Origin: Thermus tengchongensis
GTDB taxonomy: Bacteria; Deinococcota; Deinococci; Deinococcales; Thermaceae
DNA: 45,814 bases
Direction of reading: 5' to 3'
Assembly: GCF_021462405.1 (NCBI RefSeq)
Contig: NZ_JAKEDU010000002.1
Span: forward strand, 365,876-411,689
In this document: one piece after another, positions 1 to 9,388 of the stretch
Layout: every line of letters begins with the position of its first letter
Position numbering within the stretch: position 1 is the first letter of the stretch
Position numbers and translations under genes: made by a program
The notes under the pieces: generated by a model
Told to the model about the DNA's origin: nothing
The model's input: only the letters and a program-made list of their open reading frames with translations
Databases searched by the model: none

Positions 1-193
1 GGGTGATGAGCTGGGTGTTGCGGGAGTTCCGGGGGTGGCTTGGGGAGGGGGGGTTCGGCCGGTGTTTTTGCCTCCCTACTCCCCGGAGCTGCAGGCGGTG
101 GAGGGGCGGTGGTTGGTGCTGCAGGGGGACCGGGAGCTCCTCAGGAGGCACACCCTCTTCCACTGGTGGCCCGGGGCGAAGGGTTTAGCGTGA
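1..193 (+). pseudogene. IS630-family transposase, C-terminal fragment, frameshifted at a G7 run
   Basis: This is the tail of a DDE transposase whose front lies outside the window. In the frame starting at base 2 the translation contains VRPVFLPPYSPELQAVEGRW, which matches the IS630/Tc1-like signature LPPYSPELNPxE with its final catalytic Glu, and ends at TGA 191-193. Upstream of base 47 the better match is in the frame starting at base 3 (SWVLREFRGWLGEGG). The two frames meet at seven consecutive G at 47-53, so the gene is either broken or uses -1 slippage. The protein has about 38 residues after the PPYSPEL motif, near the family's usual end. A strong hairpin follows at 202-235. Family assignment is fairly sure; activity is not. 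Confidence 0.7.
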
Positions 194-201
194 AAGGGTA
201 T

Positions 202-235
202 TACCCCCACCAGGGTTGGAACCCAGGTGGGGGTA
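202..235. terminator. Strong inverted repeat between IS630 fragment and lipoprotein gene
   Basis: TACCCCCACC at 202-211 pairs with GGTGGGGGTA at 226-235, and inside it GGGTT pairs with AACCC around a GG loop, with one A/A mismatch. That is a 34-nt hairpin of two stacked stems. It sits 9 nt after the transposase stop and 25 nt after the lipoprotein stop on the other strand. It could end transcription from both sides or mark the insertion-sequence end. No clear T-run follows on either strand, so the terminator reading is moderate. Confidence 0.5.
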
Positions 236-259
236 TCCCGAAGAACGTGGCCGTCGTGG

Positions 260-2608
260 CTACCTTTCAGGATTGTTTCGGAAAAGACGTTGAGCCTCGG
301 GATCAGGGGATACCTCAGTGGGACCCGCGGACTGGGGAGACACACCGGTGCGGCAACGGATGCTGTATTTCCATGCTGTACCTGGGTCGGGCCCAACCAC
401 CGTTACCCTGAATGTATTCTGGCCTGGTTGCTTGCGGAAGATGTTGTCAAACTGCCCCGCGCCCGGCCCGGAGATGCCGCCAGGATATTTCGGATCACCG
501 TCGTATCGGCTACTGCCTCGCCAACCCGTGTCCAAAACCTGGGTGCCCACGGGGTATTCCACGAAGATCCGGTCAGGGATGCTGTACGTGTCAAAGGCGA
601 TGTCAAAGACAGCCCCGTCGGGGATCACGCTGATATCCCAGTTGTCCCGGGTGATTCCGTAACCCCCGCTGTTGGCTGCCTTCCAGACGTTGCAGATGTT
701 GAGGTTGTAATCGTTGCTCTGCTCCGGCATCTCGATATAGACGGGGACCACCTGGCTAGCCCGGGTGGTGCCAGCACTGAGCTGGATAGTCAGCCCGTAG
801 GCTCCCGGGTTGCTATAGGCGTGGGAAATACTTTCATTGTGCGGGCTTCGGCTAGCGCTCACATTCCGGCTTCCCGTGGTTCCGTCGCCAAAGTTCCAAG
901 ACAGGGAAAAGTTGGCGGACTGCTGCGTGAGGTGCAGAACCTTGATGTTGAAGACGTAGGTCTCATCTTTTCTGCCGTTGGAAATCTCGGGAGGGGTAAC
1001 CTGCATGTTGGGCCCCAAGGTGGGGCGTATTCCCGCGGTGCCCACCTGCACATCGTAGCAAGCGTAGGTGTCCTTATACTTCACCACATCGTAGGTCATC
1101 CCCAAGGTGTCTACAATGGTGGGCACCACCAGGAACTTTCCGAACGATTTGACTCCCTTTAGCTGGCCCAACCTCCGCTCTACCTCCTGGGCCGCCCGCA
1201 GTTCTCTATTAAGCTGTTGCTGCAGGAGAGCCCTCTCTTGGTTGAGGACGTACAAGCCCACCTGGTTGGAGAACCTGAGGTCGACTTCCCCACTCTTGGT
1301 GAAGTAATTCTTGCCCCGCTTTCTACCCAGGATCGCGATGTCGCTTCTGTACTTTTGGGCCAGGTCTTTCCACTGGGCACCCGGATTACTCCTCAGATTG
1401 GGGTCGGCAATTTCCCGTTCTATCCGGGCGATCCGGTCTTGAGAAATCACTATTCTCAACCTGTGTAAATTTCTCGCGTACTCTGCTCGCCCAATCTGGT
1501 ATTCCACATCGTTAAAGTAAGCGTTCACCCCCGCGTTAGCGATTGCAACCATCGCTGAAAGCACGCTTTCGTCCAAAGCTGCATCGACCAAGTCTCCACC
1601 TGGTCCCACAAACCCAGATAAAGTTAGCGCGAACTCAATCCAACCCCTTGTGGTAGCAATCCCGTTTAGATCAACCAGAAGGTCTTGCAGGGGGAAGGCC
1701 CCGTTTGTTTTGGACCAGCCACCCAGCGCAGAAGGCACGAGGCACACCAGGTACCGACCATCTAGAGAGCCGGACAGGTTAAGGGTTTTGGTAGCAGGGC
1801 CCGTGAGCCAGCGGAAGGACAGGTCCGCCTCGGGAATCACCACTTCTCTCCCCGTAGAGAGTATCTGCTCGCTCTCGTAGCCCATCCAGCCCGCGGCCCA
1901 AGTGATGGACGTATTGTTGGTTACCTCAAGAGCTCCCCCCACGAAGCGAACATCCGGGGTGTCGGTGGGCGATTGCGAAAGAGGCTCTATGGTATTGGGG
2001 AGGCTGGCGATGAGGTTAGCCACAAGATCGCCCGCAATTTCGGCGCTGAGGGCGACAATCCCATCATCCTCGTAGGGGCTCTCGCCCCGCTCAACCGCGT
2101 CTCGGATCCTTCGCACCAACTCGCTGTAGCGGGGGTGCTGTTGCACCTGAGGCTCAATTGCCTCCAAAGAGGGGAGGCCAAGGGTGATCCAGTCCACCCA
2201 GTCCCAATAGGCGACCATGCTGAGAGCTGTGCTCTCAACGCTGATGGCAACCTCGGTTTGGCCAGGTTTGATCAGGGCCGCACCCATGAGGCGTATTGGG
2301 TCCCGGTCGTTGTTTGGAACGTGATAGGCTTTAACGACGGAGTAGAAGCCGTTGGGATTCCCCACCAGGTTGGAGGCTGTGCTTAGAGTCTGCAGAGTCC
2401 CCCTAGGGGCCTCAAGACCGTTTGTGAAAACCAGCGGCTGGCTGGTAGGAAGTAGGTTCACAACCCTTACAGCCCCTACAGGGATATTGGCCTGCTGGAA
2501 AAGTAGCGAAAGGGTATCTGGAGAGGGGGGTTCTTCCCTGGTCTGCCATGCACAACCGGTCCACATGATCAAGCCCACCAGTACCGCACCCCAAAAGAAC
2601 CTAGCCAT
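260..2608 (-). CDS. Large PKD-domain lipoprotein of unknown function
   Basis: A 782-residue exported protein I do not recognise as a whole. The N-terminus (MARFFWGAVLVGLIMWTGC) is a lipoprotein signal peptide with Cys19 as the lipidated residue. Residues about 20-370 have no motif I can name. About 370-500 is charged and Gln/Glu-rich, probably coiled coil. About 545-635 is a PKD domain (WNFGDGT and HAYSNPGAY motifs). The last 130 residues are Gly/Tyr/Asp-rich and look like a beta domain of the kind found in carbohydrate- or surface-binding proteins. The start has a strong ribosome site (AGGAGGAGG) and a consensus promoter. Base composition is low for the window: 29 of 60 bases are G/C at 1501-1560, against 41 of 60 at 4981-5040 in asnS. 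The gene lies between an IS630 remnant and an IS982-like element, which suggests acquisition by transfer. The surface-binding role is inference. Confidence 0.85.
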   Translation of the reverse strand: MARFFWGAVLVGLIMWTGCAWQTREEPPSPDTLSLLFQQANIPVGAVRVVNLLPTSQPLVFTNGLEAPRGTLQTLSTASNLVGNPNGFYSVVKAYHVPNNDRDPIRLMGAALIKPGQTEVAISVESTALSMVAYWDWVDWITLGLPSLEAIEPQVQQHPRYSELVRRIRDAVERGESPYEDDGIVALSAEIAGDLVANLIASLPNTIEPLSQSPTDTPDVRFVGGALEVTNNTSITWAAGWMGYESEQILSTGREVVIPEADLSFRWLTGPATKTLNLSGSLDGRYLVCLVPSALGGWSKTNGAFPLQDLLVDLNGIATTRGWIEFALTLSGFVGPGGDLVDAALDESVLSAMVAIANAGVNAYFNDVEYQIGRAEYARNLHRLRIVISQDRIARIEREIADPNLRSNPGAQWKDLAQKYRSDIAILGRKRGKNYFTKSGEVDLRFSNQVGLYVLNQERALLQQQLNRELRAAQEVERRLGQLKGVKSFGKFLVVPTIVDTLGMTYDVVKYKDTYACYDVQVGTAGIRPTLGPNMQVTPPEISNGRKDETYVFNIKVLHLTQQSANFSLSWNFGDGTTGSRNVSASRSPHNESISHAYSNPGAYGLTIQLSAGTTRASQVVPVYIEMPEQSNDYNLNICNVWKAANSGGYGITRDNWDISVIPDGAVFDIAFDTYSIPDRIFVEYPVGTQVLDTGWRGSSRYDGDPKYPGGISGPGAGQFDNIFRKQPGQNTFRVTVVGPDPGTAWKYSIRCRTGVSPQSAGPTEVSPDPEAQRLFRNNPER

Positions 2609-2631
2609 GGTGCCTTTACCTCCTCCTCACA

Positions 2632-2660
2632 TCTATACATACATCCATGGGCCGTGTCAA
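2632..2660 (-). promoter_or_regulatory. Consensus sigma-A-type promoter for the PKD lipoprotein gene
   Basis: On the minus strand TTGACA (2660-2655) and TATAGA (2637-2632) are separated by exactly 17 nt. A purine-rich ribosome site and the ATG at 2608 follow. The -35 lies 10-12 bp from the IS982-like left inverted repeat, so the element sits directly behind this promoter. Confidence 0.75.
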
Positions 2661-2670
2661 CAACCTGTAA

Positions 2671-3588
2671 TTCCTTCGTTTGCTACTTGATCTGCACCCC
2701 TTGGGTATGAGAAAAGGGGGATGCTATGCGACCCGATCGCGAGCATCCCCTTTACCATCTTGACGCAGAAACCCTCCTGGTGGCTACCTACATCTGGGTC
2801 GACGACGCCCTCAAGGCCCTCCAAGCCCAAGGCATCCGCCTCCCCAAACCTCAGCGCCACCAAAAAGCTACCCTCCCCGAGCTCTTGACCATCGCCCTCT
2901 TCCTGACCTTCCTGGGCCTCGACCTCAGCAAAGGCTACCTCCTCGTACAAGCCCTCCTCCGCCCTTACTTCCCCTCCCTACCCCACCTCTCCCGCTTCCT
3001 CCGCGTCTTGCAAAACGCCCAGTCCCTCCTGGCCCACCTGGCCCTCCGCCTGGCCCAGGGGCCCAGCCTCCTGCACGTGGTGGACTTGAAGCCCCTGCCC
3101 ATGGCCCACGGCCACCGCATCCGGGGCTACGCCCTGCCTGGTTCCGGGGTTGGGGTCGGCCCTCTGGGGGGCTTTGCGGGCTACGCCCTGGTGGGGGTCA
3201 TCAACGACCGGGGGCTGTTTCACCGCTGGGCCCTTCTGCCCGGGAATGCCCGGGAGACCTGGGCCAGGGAGCTTCTGGAGGGCTTGGAGCATGTCCTAGG
3301 GGACCGGGGCTTTCGTTGGGTGGAGGGGGTGGTCACGCCGCCCTACCGCACCCGGGGAGGGAAGGTGGTAGGCACCCCTTGGAGAGCATGGATGGGGAGG
3401 GTGAGGAACTGGATAGAGACGCGTTTCAGCGTGATGGTGCGTTCCCTAGGGCTTCACCGGATGGAGGCCCGGTCCTACTAGGGCTTGGTGGCGAGGGTGA
3501 ACCTCATCCTTTTGGCACACAACCTCATCCGGAGTCGGGTCCTCCTGAAGATGGCGGGGGTGGAGCTTTGAGGTAGCAAACGAAGGGA
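2671..3588 (+). mobile_element. IS982-like insertion sequence with terminal inverted repeats
   Basis: The ends carry a perfect 14-bp inverted repeat, CCTTCGTTTGCTAC at 2673-2686 and its complement at 3573-3586, and similarity continues inward to a CACCCC block on both sides. The roughly 0.9-kb element holds one transposase frame. I could not find a convincing target-site duplication just outside the repeats. Length, repeats and transposase motifs agree with the IS982 family. Confidence 0.75.
2726..3571 (+). pseudogene. IS982-like DDE transposase interrupted by an in-frame TAG
   Basis: The frame reads 251 residues to TAG at 3479-3481, then continues in the same frame for 29 more residues (GLVARVNLILLAHNLIRSR...) to TGA at 3569-3571. 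The tail looks like the usual conserved IS982 C-terminus, so the TAG probably replaced a sense codon (TGG would need one base change). Candidate catalytic residues are visible: Asp in VVDLKPLPMAHGHRIRGY, Asp in VLGDRGF and Glu in NWIETRFS. The ATG at 2726 follows AAAAGGGGG. All candidate DDE residues lie before the stop, so some activity cannot be excluded. Confidence 0.7.
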
Positions 3589-3697
3589 TCTCTTAAACGG
3601 GACTGGGGAACGGGGGGATCAGCCTCGGGTGATTGCCTGTACTTGGGAAAGAGGGCCTGGGTCCAAAGGGAGGGGGGTTTTAAGGTATGCTTAGCCC

Positions 3698-4585
3698 GTG
3701 CGGCCACCTCTGGTTCTCCTGGCCCTAATCCCCCCGCTCCTTCTCCTCGTGCGGAAGCCCACCTTGAGCCTTCTCCTGCTTTTAGGCTTCTCCTTCCTCC
3801 TCCTTTGGGGGGGCCTCGGGACGAGGGGAGCCCTAGCGGCCCTGCACGCTCTTTTCGCCTTTTTCCTGGGCGGGGAGGTTCTCGAGGGGAGCCCGCTTCG
3901 CCTCCCCTCGTGGGGGCTCAGGTTCCGCTGGGCGGTCCTCCTCACCCTGCCCTGGGCCCTCGGGGTCTTTCTGCTTTGGCTCGGCCTCCTGGAGGGGGTG
4001 CTGGGCCTGGCCCTGGGGGGAGGAGCCTTGGCCCTCCTGGGCTTTCTCCCCTTACGCTCCTCCTTGGAACGGGGCCTTCGGGCGGTGGGGAAAGAGGTCC
4101 GGGAGAGAGAGGCCGCTGGGTATGGGGAAGGGGAGGAAGCGCTCTTGGGTCACGGGCGTAGCCCGTATCTTGAACACCTCAGGGCCGCCCTGGCGGGGGT
4201 GGACCTCGAGGCTCCCCCCGCCCGCCTGCGCCTGGCCTGGTCCTCGAGGGGAGTTCGCCTCCTCTCCGGAGGGGAGGAAGCCCCTGGGGGCTGGAGGGAG
4301 GCAACCTTCGCCCTAGATGAGCTCCTTCCCGGCTTCGACGCTCGGTTTCCCCAGGGCTTCTGGGACTGGGACGGGGTGCTGGAGGCCCTGGGCTACCCGG
4401 AAACACCCTCATGGCTTGACTGGGACGACCCTTGGGGAAGCCTGGACCGGCACGATCCCACCTGGCGGGCGCGCCTCCTCCGCCACCCTCGCTGGCTTGC
4501 CCTGAAGGAGGAGGCCCTGCAGGCCGCCAAGGAAGCCCTCCTGTGGCGCCTCTTCTCCTACCTCCGAGGGGTTGCGGACCTTTAA
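3698..4585 (+). CDS. Membrane-anchored protein of unknown function
   Basis: A 295-residue protein with a GTG start. Residues 1-150 are dominated by Leu-rich hydrophobic stretches (about 4-16, 22-60, 78-120), giving four or so membrane segments. The remaining half is soluble and acidic with many Trp and Asp residues (for example WLDWDDPWGSLDRHDP). No catalytic motif is recognised. It ends 3 nt before the stop of the convergent asnS. The upstream 110 bp after the IS element holds no other gene. It could be a Thermus-restricted envelope protein, but no function can be read from the sequence. Confidence 0.75.
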   Translation: MRPPLVLLALIPPLLLLVRKPTLSLLLLLGFSFLLLWGGLGTRGALAALHALFAFFLGGEVLEGSPLRLPSWGLRFRWAVLLTLPWALGVFLLWLGLLEGVLGLALGGGALALLGFLPLRSSLERGLRAVGKEVREREAAGYGEGEEALLGHGRSPYLEHLRAALAGVDLEAPPARLRLAWSSRGVRLLSGGEEAPGGWREATFALDELLPGFDARFPQGFWDWDGVLEALGYPETPSWLDWDDPWGSLDRHDPTWRARLLRHPRWLALKEEALQAAKEALLWRLFSYLRGVADL

Positions 4586-4588
4586 TCC

Positions 4589-5905
4589 CTAGGGGCGCAT
4601 TCTGGTGTACATGCGCGGGAAGGGTATGGCCTCCCGCACGTGGCTAAGCCCACAGATCCAGGCCACGGTGCGCTCCAGCCCCAGGCCGAAGCCCGCGTGG
4701 GGCACGCTGCCATAGCGGCGGAGGTCCAGGTACCACCCGTAGACCTCCTCGGGGAGGCCGAACTCGCGGATCTTGCGCTTGAGGAGGTCCAGGTCGTGGA
4801 TGCGCTGGCTTCCCCCGATGATCTCCCCGTAGCCCTCGGGGGCCAGGAGGTCGTCGTTGAGGACCAGCTCGGGGTCCTCGGGGTCGGGCTCCATGTAGAA
4901 GGCCTTGATCCGGGCGGGGTAGCGCTCGATGAAGACGGGGCGGTCAAACCGGCGGCTGATGGCCGCCTCGTGGGGGGCGCCGAAGTCCTCCCCGTAGGGC
5001 AGGGGAGGCACCTCGGGGTCTTCTTCCGCCAGCCGGTTCACCAGGGCCACGGCCTCCCGGTAGGTGAGCCGGGGGTAGGGGCCTTGGGCGGCGGGCTCGA
5101 GGGCCTTGGGGTCCCGTTCCAACATCTCCAGCTCCTTGGCCCGCCGCTCCAGCACCCGGCCCACCAGGTAGCTCACCAGCTCCTCCTGGAGAGCCATGTT
5201 CTCCTCGTGGGTCATGAAGGCAACCTCTGGTTCTATCATCCAGAACTCCAGGAGGTGGCGGCGGGTTTTGCTCCTTTCCGCGCGGAAGGTGGGGCCGAAG
5301 GTGTAGACTTTGCCGTAGGCCAGGGCCCCGGCCTCGGCGTAGAGCTGGCCCGACTGGGAGAGGTAGGCCTTCTCCCCGTCAAAGAGGTCCACCTCAAAGA
5401 GGTCGGTGGTGCCCTCCACGGCGCTGGGGGTGAGGATGGGGGCGTCGAAGCGGAGGAAGCCCCTTTCGGCGAAGAAGTCGTGGATGCCCCGCTCGATTTC
5501 GTCTCGGATGCGCATCACCGCGAAGGGGCGGCGGTGGCGGAGCCAAAGGTGGCGGTGGTCCATGAGGAAGTCGATGCCGTGCTCCTTGGGGCCGATGGGG
5601 TACTCCCCTTGGGGGAGGCTCACCACCTCCAGGCCCCGCACGGCGAGCTCGTACCCCCCGGGGGCCCGCTCGTCCTTACGCACCACGCCCCACACCCGGA
5701 GGGCAGTCTCCTGGGGCAGGCGGTCCGCCTGCTGGAAGACCGCTTCCGGCACCTCCCCATGGAACACCGTGGCCTGAAGGAAGCCCGTGCCATCCCGGAG
5801 GATCAGGAAGTGGATCTTGCCCTTGGAGCGCTTTTGGTAAAGCCAGCCGCGGAGCTCCACCTCCTGTCCCTCGTGCCGGGGGATCTCGTCAATGAACACC
5901 CGCAT
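4589..5905 (-). CDS. asnS: Asparaginyl-tRNA synthetase
   Basis: Charges tRNA-Asn with asparagine in the cytoplasm. The 438-residue protein has an N-terminal OB-fold anticodon domain (about 1-100, with [21 protein letters not shown]) followed by the class II core. Motif 2 is visible as [21 protein letters not shown] without its last residue, and motif 3 as [15 protein letters not shown]. It lacks the GAD insertion that marks bacterial AspRS, as expected for AsnRS. An archaeal-type AspRS is the main alternative; length and the motif 2 sequence favour AsnRS. The ATG at 5905 follows GAGGT. It is last in a minus-strand run behind the HAD phosphatase gene, 12 nt away. Confidence 0.9.
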   Translation of the reverse strand: MRVFIDEIPRHEGQEVELRGWLYQKRSKGKIHFLILRDGTGFLQATVFHGEVPEAVFQQADRLPQETALRVWGVVRKDERAPGGYELAVRGLEVVSLPQGEYPIGPKEHGIDFLMDHRHLWLRHRRPFAVMRIRDEIERGIHDFFAERGFLRFDAPILTPSAVEGTTDLFEVDLFDGEKAYLSQSGQLYAEAGALAYGKVYTFGPTFRAERSKTRRHLLEFWMIEPEVAFMTHEENMALQEELVSYLVGRVLERRAKELEMLERDPKALEPAAQGPYPRLTYREAVALVNRLAEEDPEVPPLPYGEDFGAPHEAAISRRFDRPVFIERYPARIKAFYMEPDPEDPELVLNDDLLAPEGYGEIIGGSQRIHDLDLLKRKIREFGLPEEVYGWYLDLRRYGSVPHAGFGLGLERTVAWICGLSHVREAIPFPRMYTRMRP

Positions 5906-5917
5906 ACCTCAAGGAGT

Positions 5918-6733
5918 CTACCCCAGGAGGCCTAATAGGGCCTCGGCGAGGCCGCAGGCTTCCACCGGGGCCACCACCCGCTGGGCCGCTTTCCGGACGC
6001 TTTCCGGGGCGTTCCCCATGGCCACGCCCAGGCCCACCGCCCGGAGGAGCTCCAGGTCGTTCTCCCCGTCCCCCACCATGGCGCAGGCCTCCAGGCCAAG
6101 GCCGTAGGCCTCCGCCACAAAGCGGGCCGCGGAGAGCTTGCTCACCCCCTTCTTGGTGAGGGAAACAAAGCGCACCCCAGGCATCTTGGGGCTTTCGGCC
6201 ATGTGGGGGGAAAGCCCCGGGGGCAGGCGGTCCAGAAAAGCGCCCAGGGGCGCTTCGGGCCCGGCCAGCACCTGGAGACGCACCAGGGGGCTTGGGAGGT
6301 GGAGGAGGTCGGCCCCTTCCGCCCATAGGCCCAAAAGCTCCTGGTGGGCCAGGAAGAGGGGGCTTTCTCCTTCCACGTAGAACCCCCCTTCGGCGGTGTA
6401 GCCCTCGAGGGGAAGCCCCAGCCTGCGGGCCAAGCGGACCGCTTCCTCCACCTCCTCCCGGGCCAGGGCCTCCACCAGCACCGGTGCCGCCGGGGGCTCG
6501 TGGGGGTCTTGGGAGAGGCGGAGGACCACCGCCCCCGACTCAAACACGTGGAGGCCCGCCGGAGCGAGCCTGCGGGCGTAGGCCAGGGCGTGCCCCCGGC
6601 CCGGCCGGCCGGTGATGAGGCTTAGGCGGATGCCCTTGGCCCTTAAGGCCTCCACCGCTGGCCACACGCATTCGGGCACCCCCTCCTTGCCCACCAGGGT
6701 GCCATCCACGTCCACGAAGACCAGCCGCACCAT
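5918..6733 (-). CDS. HAD-superfamily phosphatase, Cof-like
   Basis: A 271-residue Mg-dependent phosphohydrolase. The nucleophile motif is FVDVDGTLVG (Asp7 and Asp9), the second motif is SLITGR, and the metal-binding motif is MVGDGENDLELL near the C-terminus. The large cap between about residues 85 and 190 places it in HAD class IIB (Cof type), whose members act on sugar phosphates and similar metabolites. The substrate cannot be read. I chose the ATG at 6733 because it overlaps the stop of the PhzF-like gene (TGATG), which implies coupled translation; a longer in-frame extension would run through that gene. Confidence 0.85.
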   Translation of the reverse strand: MVRLVFVDVDGTLVGKEGVPECVWPAVEALRAKGIRLSLITGRPGRGHALAYARRLAPAGLHVFESGAVVLRLSQDPHEPPAAPVLVEALAREEVEEAVRLARRLGLPLEGYTAEGGFYVEGESPLFLAHQELLGLWAEGADLLHLPSPLVRLQVLAGPEAPLGAFLDRLPPGLSPHMAESPKMPGVRFVSLTKKGVSKLSAARFVAEAYGLGLEACAMVGDGENDLELLRAVGLGVAMGNAPESVRKAAQRVVAPVEACGLAEALLGLLG

Positions 6734-7626
6734 CAAACTTCCCCAGCGGATACCTGGACCGCCTCCCCCCCGATCTGCACCCCGTAGGGCTGGCCCGTGG
6801 GGCTGTAGTCCACCACCACCTCCACCACCCCTGGGTTGCCCAGGCGGTGGCCTTGGTAGATGGTGAGGGCCACCTGGCCTTCCCGCCTGGGCACCACCCC
6901 TGCCCGGGCCAAAAGGGCCCCCAGGGCGGCGTTGGCGGAGCCCGTCACCGGGTCTTCGGGTATCCCCAGGATGGGGGCAAAGTCCCGGGCGTAGAAGCTC
7001 CTCGGGCCCATGGGGGCGTAGGCGTGGACGGTGGCCACCTCCAGCTGGTGGGAAAGTTCGGCCAGGGTCTTCATCTCTGGCTCCAGGGCATCCACCACCC
7101 CGGGGGCGACAAGGGGGACGAAGAGGCTCCAAAGCCCGGTGTAGGCGATGCCGTAAGGCAGGCCCCGGTGCAGGTAGCGCTCATTCGAGCCCAGGGCCTC
7201 GAGGACCTCCTTGAGCACCTGGTAAGGGGGTAGGTCCCGGAACCTCGGGGCGGGGCCCCTCACCAGGGCCTTCTTGGGTTCTCCGGCCTCGTACAGGATC
7301 TCCACTGGCAGGGCCTCCGTGGGGGTGTGCAGGAAAAGCCGCTTGGTGCCCTCGGGAGCCAGGCCCAGGCGCACCAGGGTAAGGCCTAGGGCTATGGCGG
7401 CGTGGCCGGAGAACTCCACCTCTCCCGAAGGGGTGAAGAAGCGCACGGCGAACAGGGTGCCTTGCTTTTCCGTTACGAAAGCGGTTTCCGGTTCGCCCAG
7501 GCGCCGGGCTAGGCCTCGCATTTCTTCCAGGTCCATGCCCCGGGCATCCAGCACGATGGCCACCCGGTTCCCAGCCCCCGGGGTGGAGGCAAAGGCGTCC
7601 ACGATCACGTAGGGAATCCTAGCCAT
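6733..7626 (-). CDS. PhzF/YddE-family isomerase-like protein
   Basis: 297 residues with the two-lobed diaminopimelate-epimerase-like fold of the PhzF family. Visible signatures are the N-terminal [18 protein letters not shown], the catalytic Glu in GEPETAFV (Glu47), [18 protein letters not shown], and in the second lobe [13 protein letters not shown]. Family members isomerise or hydrolyse small metabolites and most bacterial ones have unknown substrates; there are no other phenazine genes here. It overlaps aspS by 8 nt and the HAD gene by 1 nt, so it is expressed within the synthetase operon. Confidence 0.85.
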   Translation of the reverse strand: MARIPYVIVDAFASTPGAGNRVAIVLDARGMDLEEMRGLARRLGEPETAFVTEKQGTLFAVRFFTPSGEVEFSGHAAIALGLTLVRLGLAPEGTKRLFLHTPTEALPVEILYEAGEPKKALVRGPAPRFRDLPPYQVLKEVLEALGSNERYLHRGLPYGIAYTGLWSLFVPLVAPGVVDALEPEMKTLAELSHQLEVATVHAYAPMGPRSFYARDFAPILGIPEDPVTGSANAALGALLARAGVVPRREGQVALTIYQGHRLGNPGVVEVVVDYSPTGQPYGVQIGGEAVQVSAGEV

Positions 7627-9364
7627 GGGCGACCACCATGAGGCCGAGCTCCCGGAGCTGTTCCTCGGACACCGGGCTTGGGGCCCCGGTGAGGGGGTCC
7701 TTGCCCTCCTTGTTCTTGGGGAAGGCGATGACCTCGCGGATGGAGGGGCTGGCCGTCATGAGGGCCAGGAGGCGGTCCAGGCCCCAGGCGATGCCCCCGT
7801 GGGGCGGGGCCCCGTACTGGAGAGCCTCCAGGAAGAACCCGAACTTTTCCTTCTGCTCCTCCTCCCCGATGCCCAGCACTTGGAACATCTTGGCCTGAAG
7901 AGAAGGGTCGTGGATGCGAATGGAGCCGCCCCCCACCTCGGTGCCATTTAGCACCAGGTCGTAGGCCAAAGCCCGCACCTTCCCAGGATCGGTGTCCAAG
8001 AGGGGTAGGTCCTCGGGATGGGGGCTGGTGAAAGGGTGGTGCATGTAGGTCCAGCCCTGCCGCTCCTCGTCCCACTCCAGAAGGGGGAAGTCCACCACCC
8101 ATAGGAACCGGAAGCCCTCCCTAGGGAGGTCTAAGAGCTCCGCCAGCTTAAGCCGCACCTGCCCCAAGGCGGTGGCCGCCACCTTGGCCGGCCCGGCCAC
8201 GAAGAGAAGGGTATCCTCCGGGGCGGCTTTCGTGGTCTCCAGGAGACTTTGCCGCACGGGTTCCAGAAATCTGGCGACCCCGCCTGCGAAACCTCCCTCC
8301 TCCACCCGGGCAAAGGCCAGGCCCTTGGCCCCGTGGCGCTTGGCCAGCTCCTCCAAGTCCGAGATCTCCTTGCGGGATAGGGCTTTGGGCACCGCCAGGG
8401 ACTTTACCCTTTCCGCCTCCCGGAAAACCTGAAACTCGCTTTCCCGGAAGAGGTGCCCCACCTCCACTAGCTCCAGGCCAAAGCGGGTATCGGGCTTGTC
8501 CGAGCCAAAGCGCTCCAGGGCCTCCTGGTAGGTGAGGCGGGGGAAGGGGAGGGGAAGCTCCACCCCCAGGGCTTCCCGGAACACGTGGGCCATGAGCCTT
8601 TCATTAAGCTCTAGGATATCCTCCACCTCCACGAAGCTCATCTCCAGGTCCATCTGGGTGAAGTCGGGCTGGCGGTCGGCCCGTAGGTCCTCGTCCCGGA
8701 AGCAGCGGGCGATCTGGAAGTAGCGGTCAAACCCGGCCACCATCAGCATCTGCTTGAAAAGCTGGGGCGACTGGGGGAGGGCGTAAAAAAGGCCAGGCTG
8801 CTGGCGGTAGGGTACCAGGAAATCCCGGGCCCCTTCCGGGGTGCTTTTGGTCAGGAAGGGGGTTTCCACCTGGATGAAGCCCTCCCGGTCCAGGAAGTCC
8901 CAGATGGCCTTGATGACCCGGTGGCGGAGGCGCAGGTTTTCCTGCATTTTCCTCCGGCGCAAGTCCAGGTAGCGGTACTTGAGCCTGAGGTCTTCGGAAA
9001 CCTCCTTTTCCTCCTCTCCCCGCCAGCCGGCGTCCACGGGAAAGGGGGGTGTTTTGGCCTCGGAGAGGACCTCCAAGGAGTGGAGCTCCACCTCCACGTT
9101 CCCAGTGGCCAGGCGGGGGTTGGGCTCAGGGCGCAGGCGCACGGTGCCCCTGGCCCGCACCACCCACTCCGAGCGGACGCGTTCCGCTTCCCTGTAGGCG
9201 GGGCTTTCCGGGTGGGCCACCAGCTGGACCAAACCCTCGCGGTCGCGGAGGTCCAGGAAGATGAGCCCCCCCAGGTCCCGGCGGCGGTTTATCCACCCCT
9301 CGAGGACCACCTCCTTCCCCACGTGTTCTTCCCTTAGGCTTCCGGCGAAGTGGGAACGGCGCAT
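7619..9364 (-). CDS. aspS: Aspartyl-tRNA synthetase, bacterial type
   Basis: Charges tRNA-Asp. At 581 residues it has the bacterial architecture: OB-fold (about 1-105, [19 protein letters not shown]), class II core with motif 2 around [20 protein letters not shown], the GAD insertion (about 285-410) and motif 3 [15 protein letters not shown] near the C-terminus. The GAD-containing long form is the one that is normally specific for tRNA-Asp in Thermus, which also has a short archaeal-type enzyme elsewhere. It lies 24 nt downstream of hisS and overlaps the PhzF-like gene. Confidence 0.95.
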   Translation of the reverse strand: MRRSHFAGSLREEHVGKEVVLEGWINRRRDLGGLIFLDLRDREGLVQLVAHPESPAYREAERVRSEWVVRARGTVRLRPEPNPRLATGNVEVELHSLEVLSEAKTPPFPVDAGWRGEEEKEVSEDLRLKYRYLDLRRRKMQENLRLRHRVIKAIWDFLDREGFIQVETPFLTKSTPEGARDFLVPYRQQPGLFYALPQSPQLFKQMLMVAGFDRYFQIARCFRDEDLRADRQPDFTQMDLEMSFVEVEDILELNERLMAHVFREALGVELPLPFPRLTYQEALERFGSDKPDTRFGLELVEVGHLFRESEFQVFREAERVKSLAVPKALSRKEISDLEELAKRHGAKGLAFARVEEGGFAGGVARFLEPVRQSLLETTKAAPEDTLLFVAGPAKVAATALGQVRLKLAELLDLPREGFRFLWVVDFPLLEWDEERQGWTYMHHPFTSPHPEDLPLLDTDPGKVRALAYDLVLNGTEVGGGSIRIHDPSLQAKMFQVLGIGEEEQKEKFGFFLEALQYGAPPHGGIAWGLDRLLALMTASPSIREVIAFPKNKEGKDPLTGAPSPVSEEQLRELGLMVVAHG

Positions 9365-9388
9365 AATCCCCCAAATCTTAACGGATTC

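Noticed and set aside
227-1162. 311-codon plus-strand frame opposite the PKD lipoprotein
   Set aside because: The minus frame has a signal peptide, PKD motifs and a promoter; the plus frame has none.
4640-5935. Long open frame on the plus strand opposite asnS (431 codons)
   Set aside because: It mirrors asnS codon structure, is Gly/Val/His-rich without any domain, and appears because high-GC genes leave the opposite strand open.
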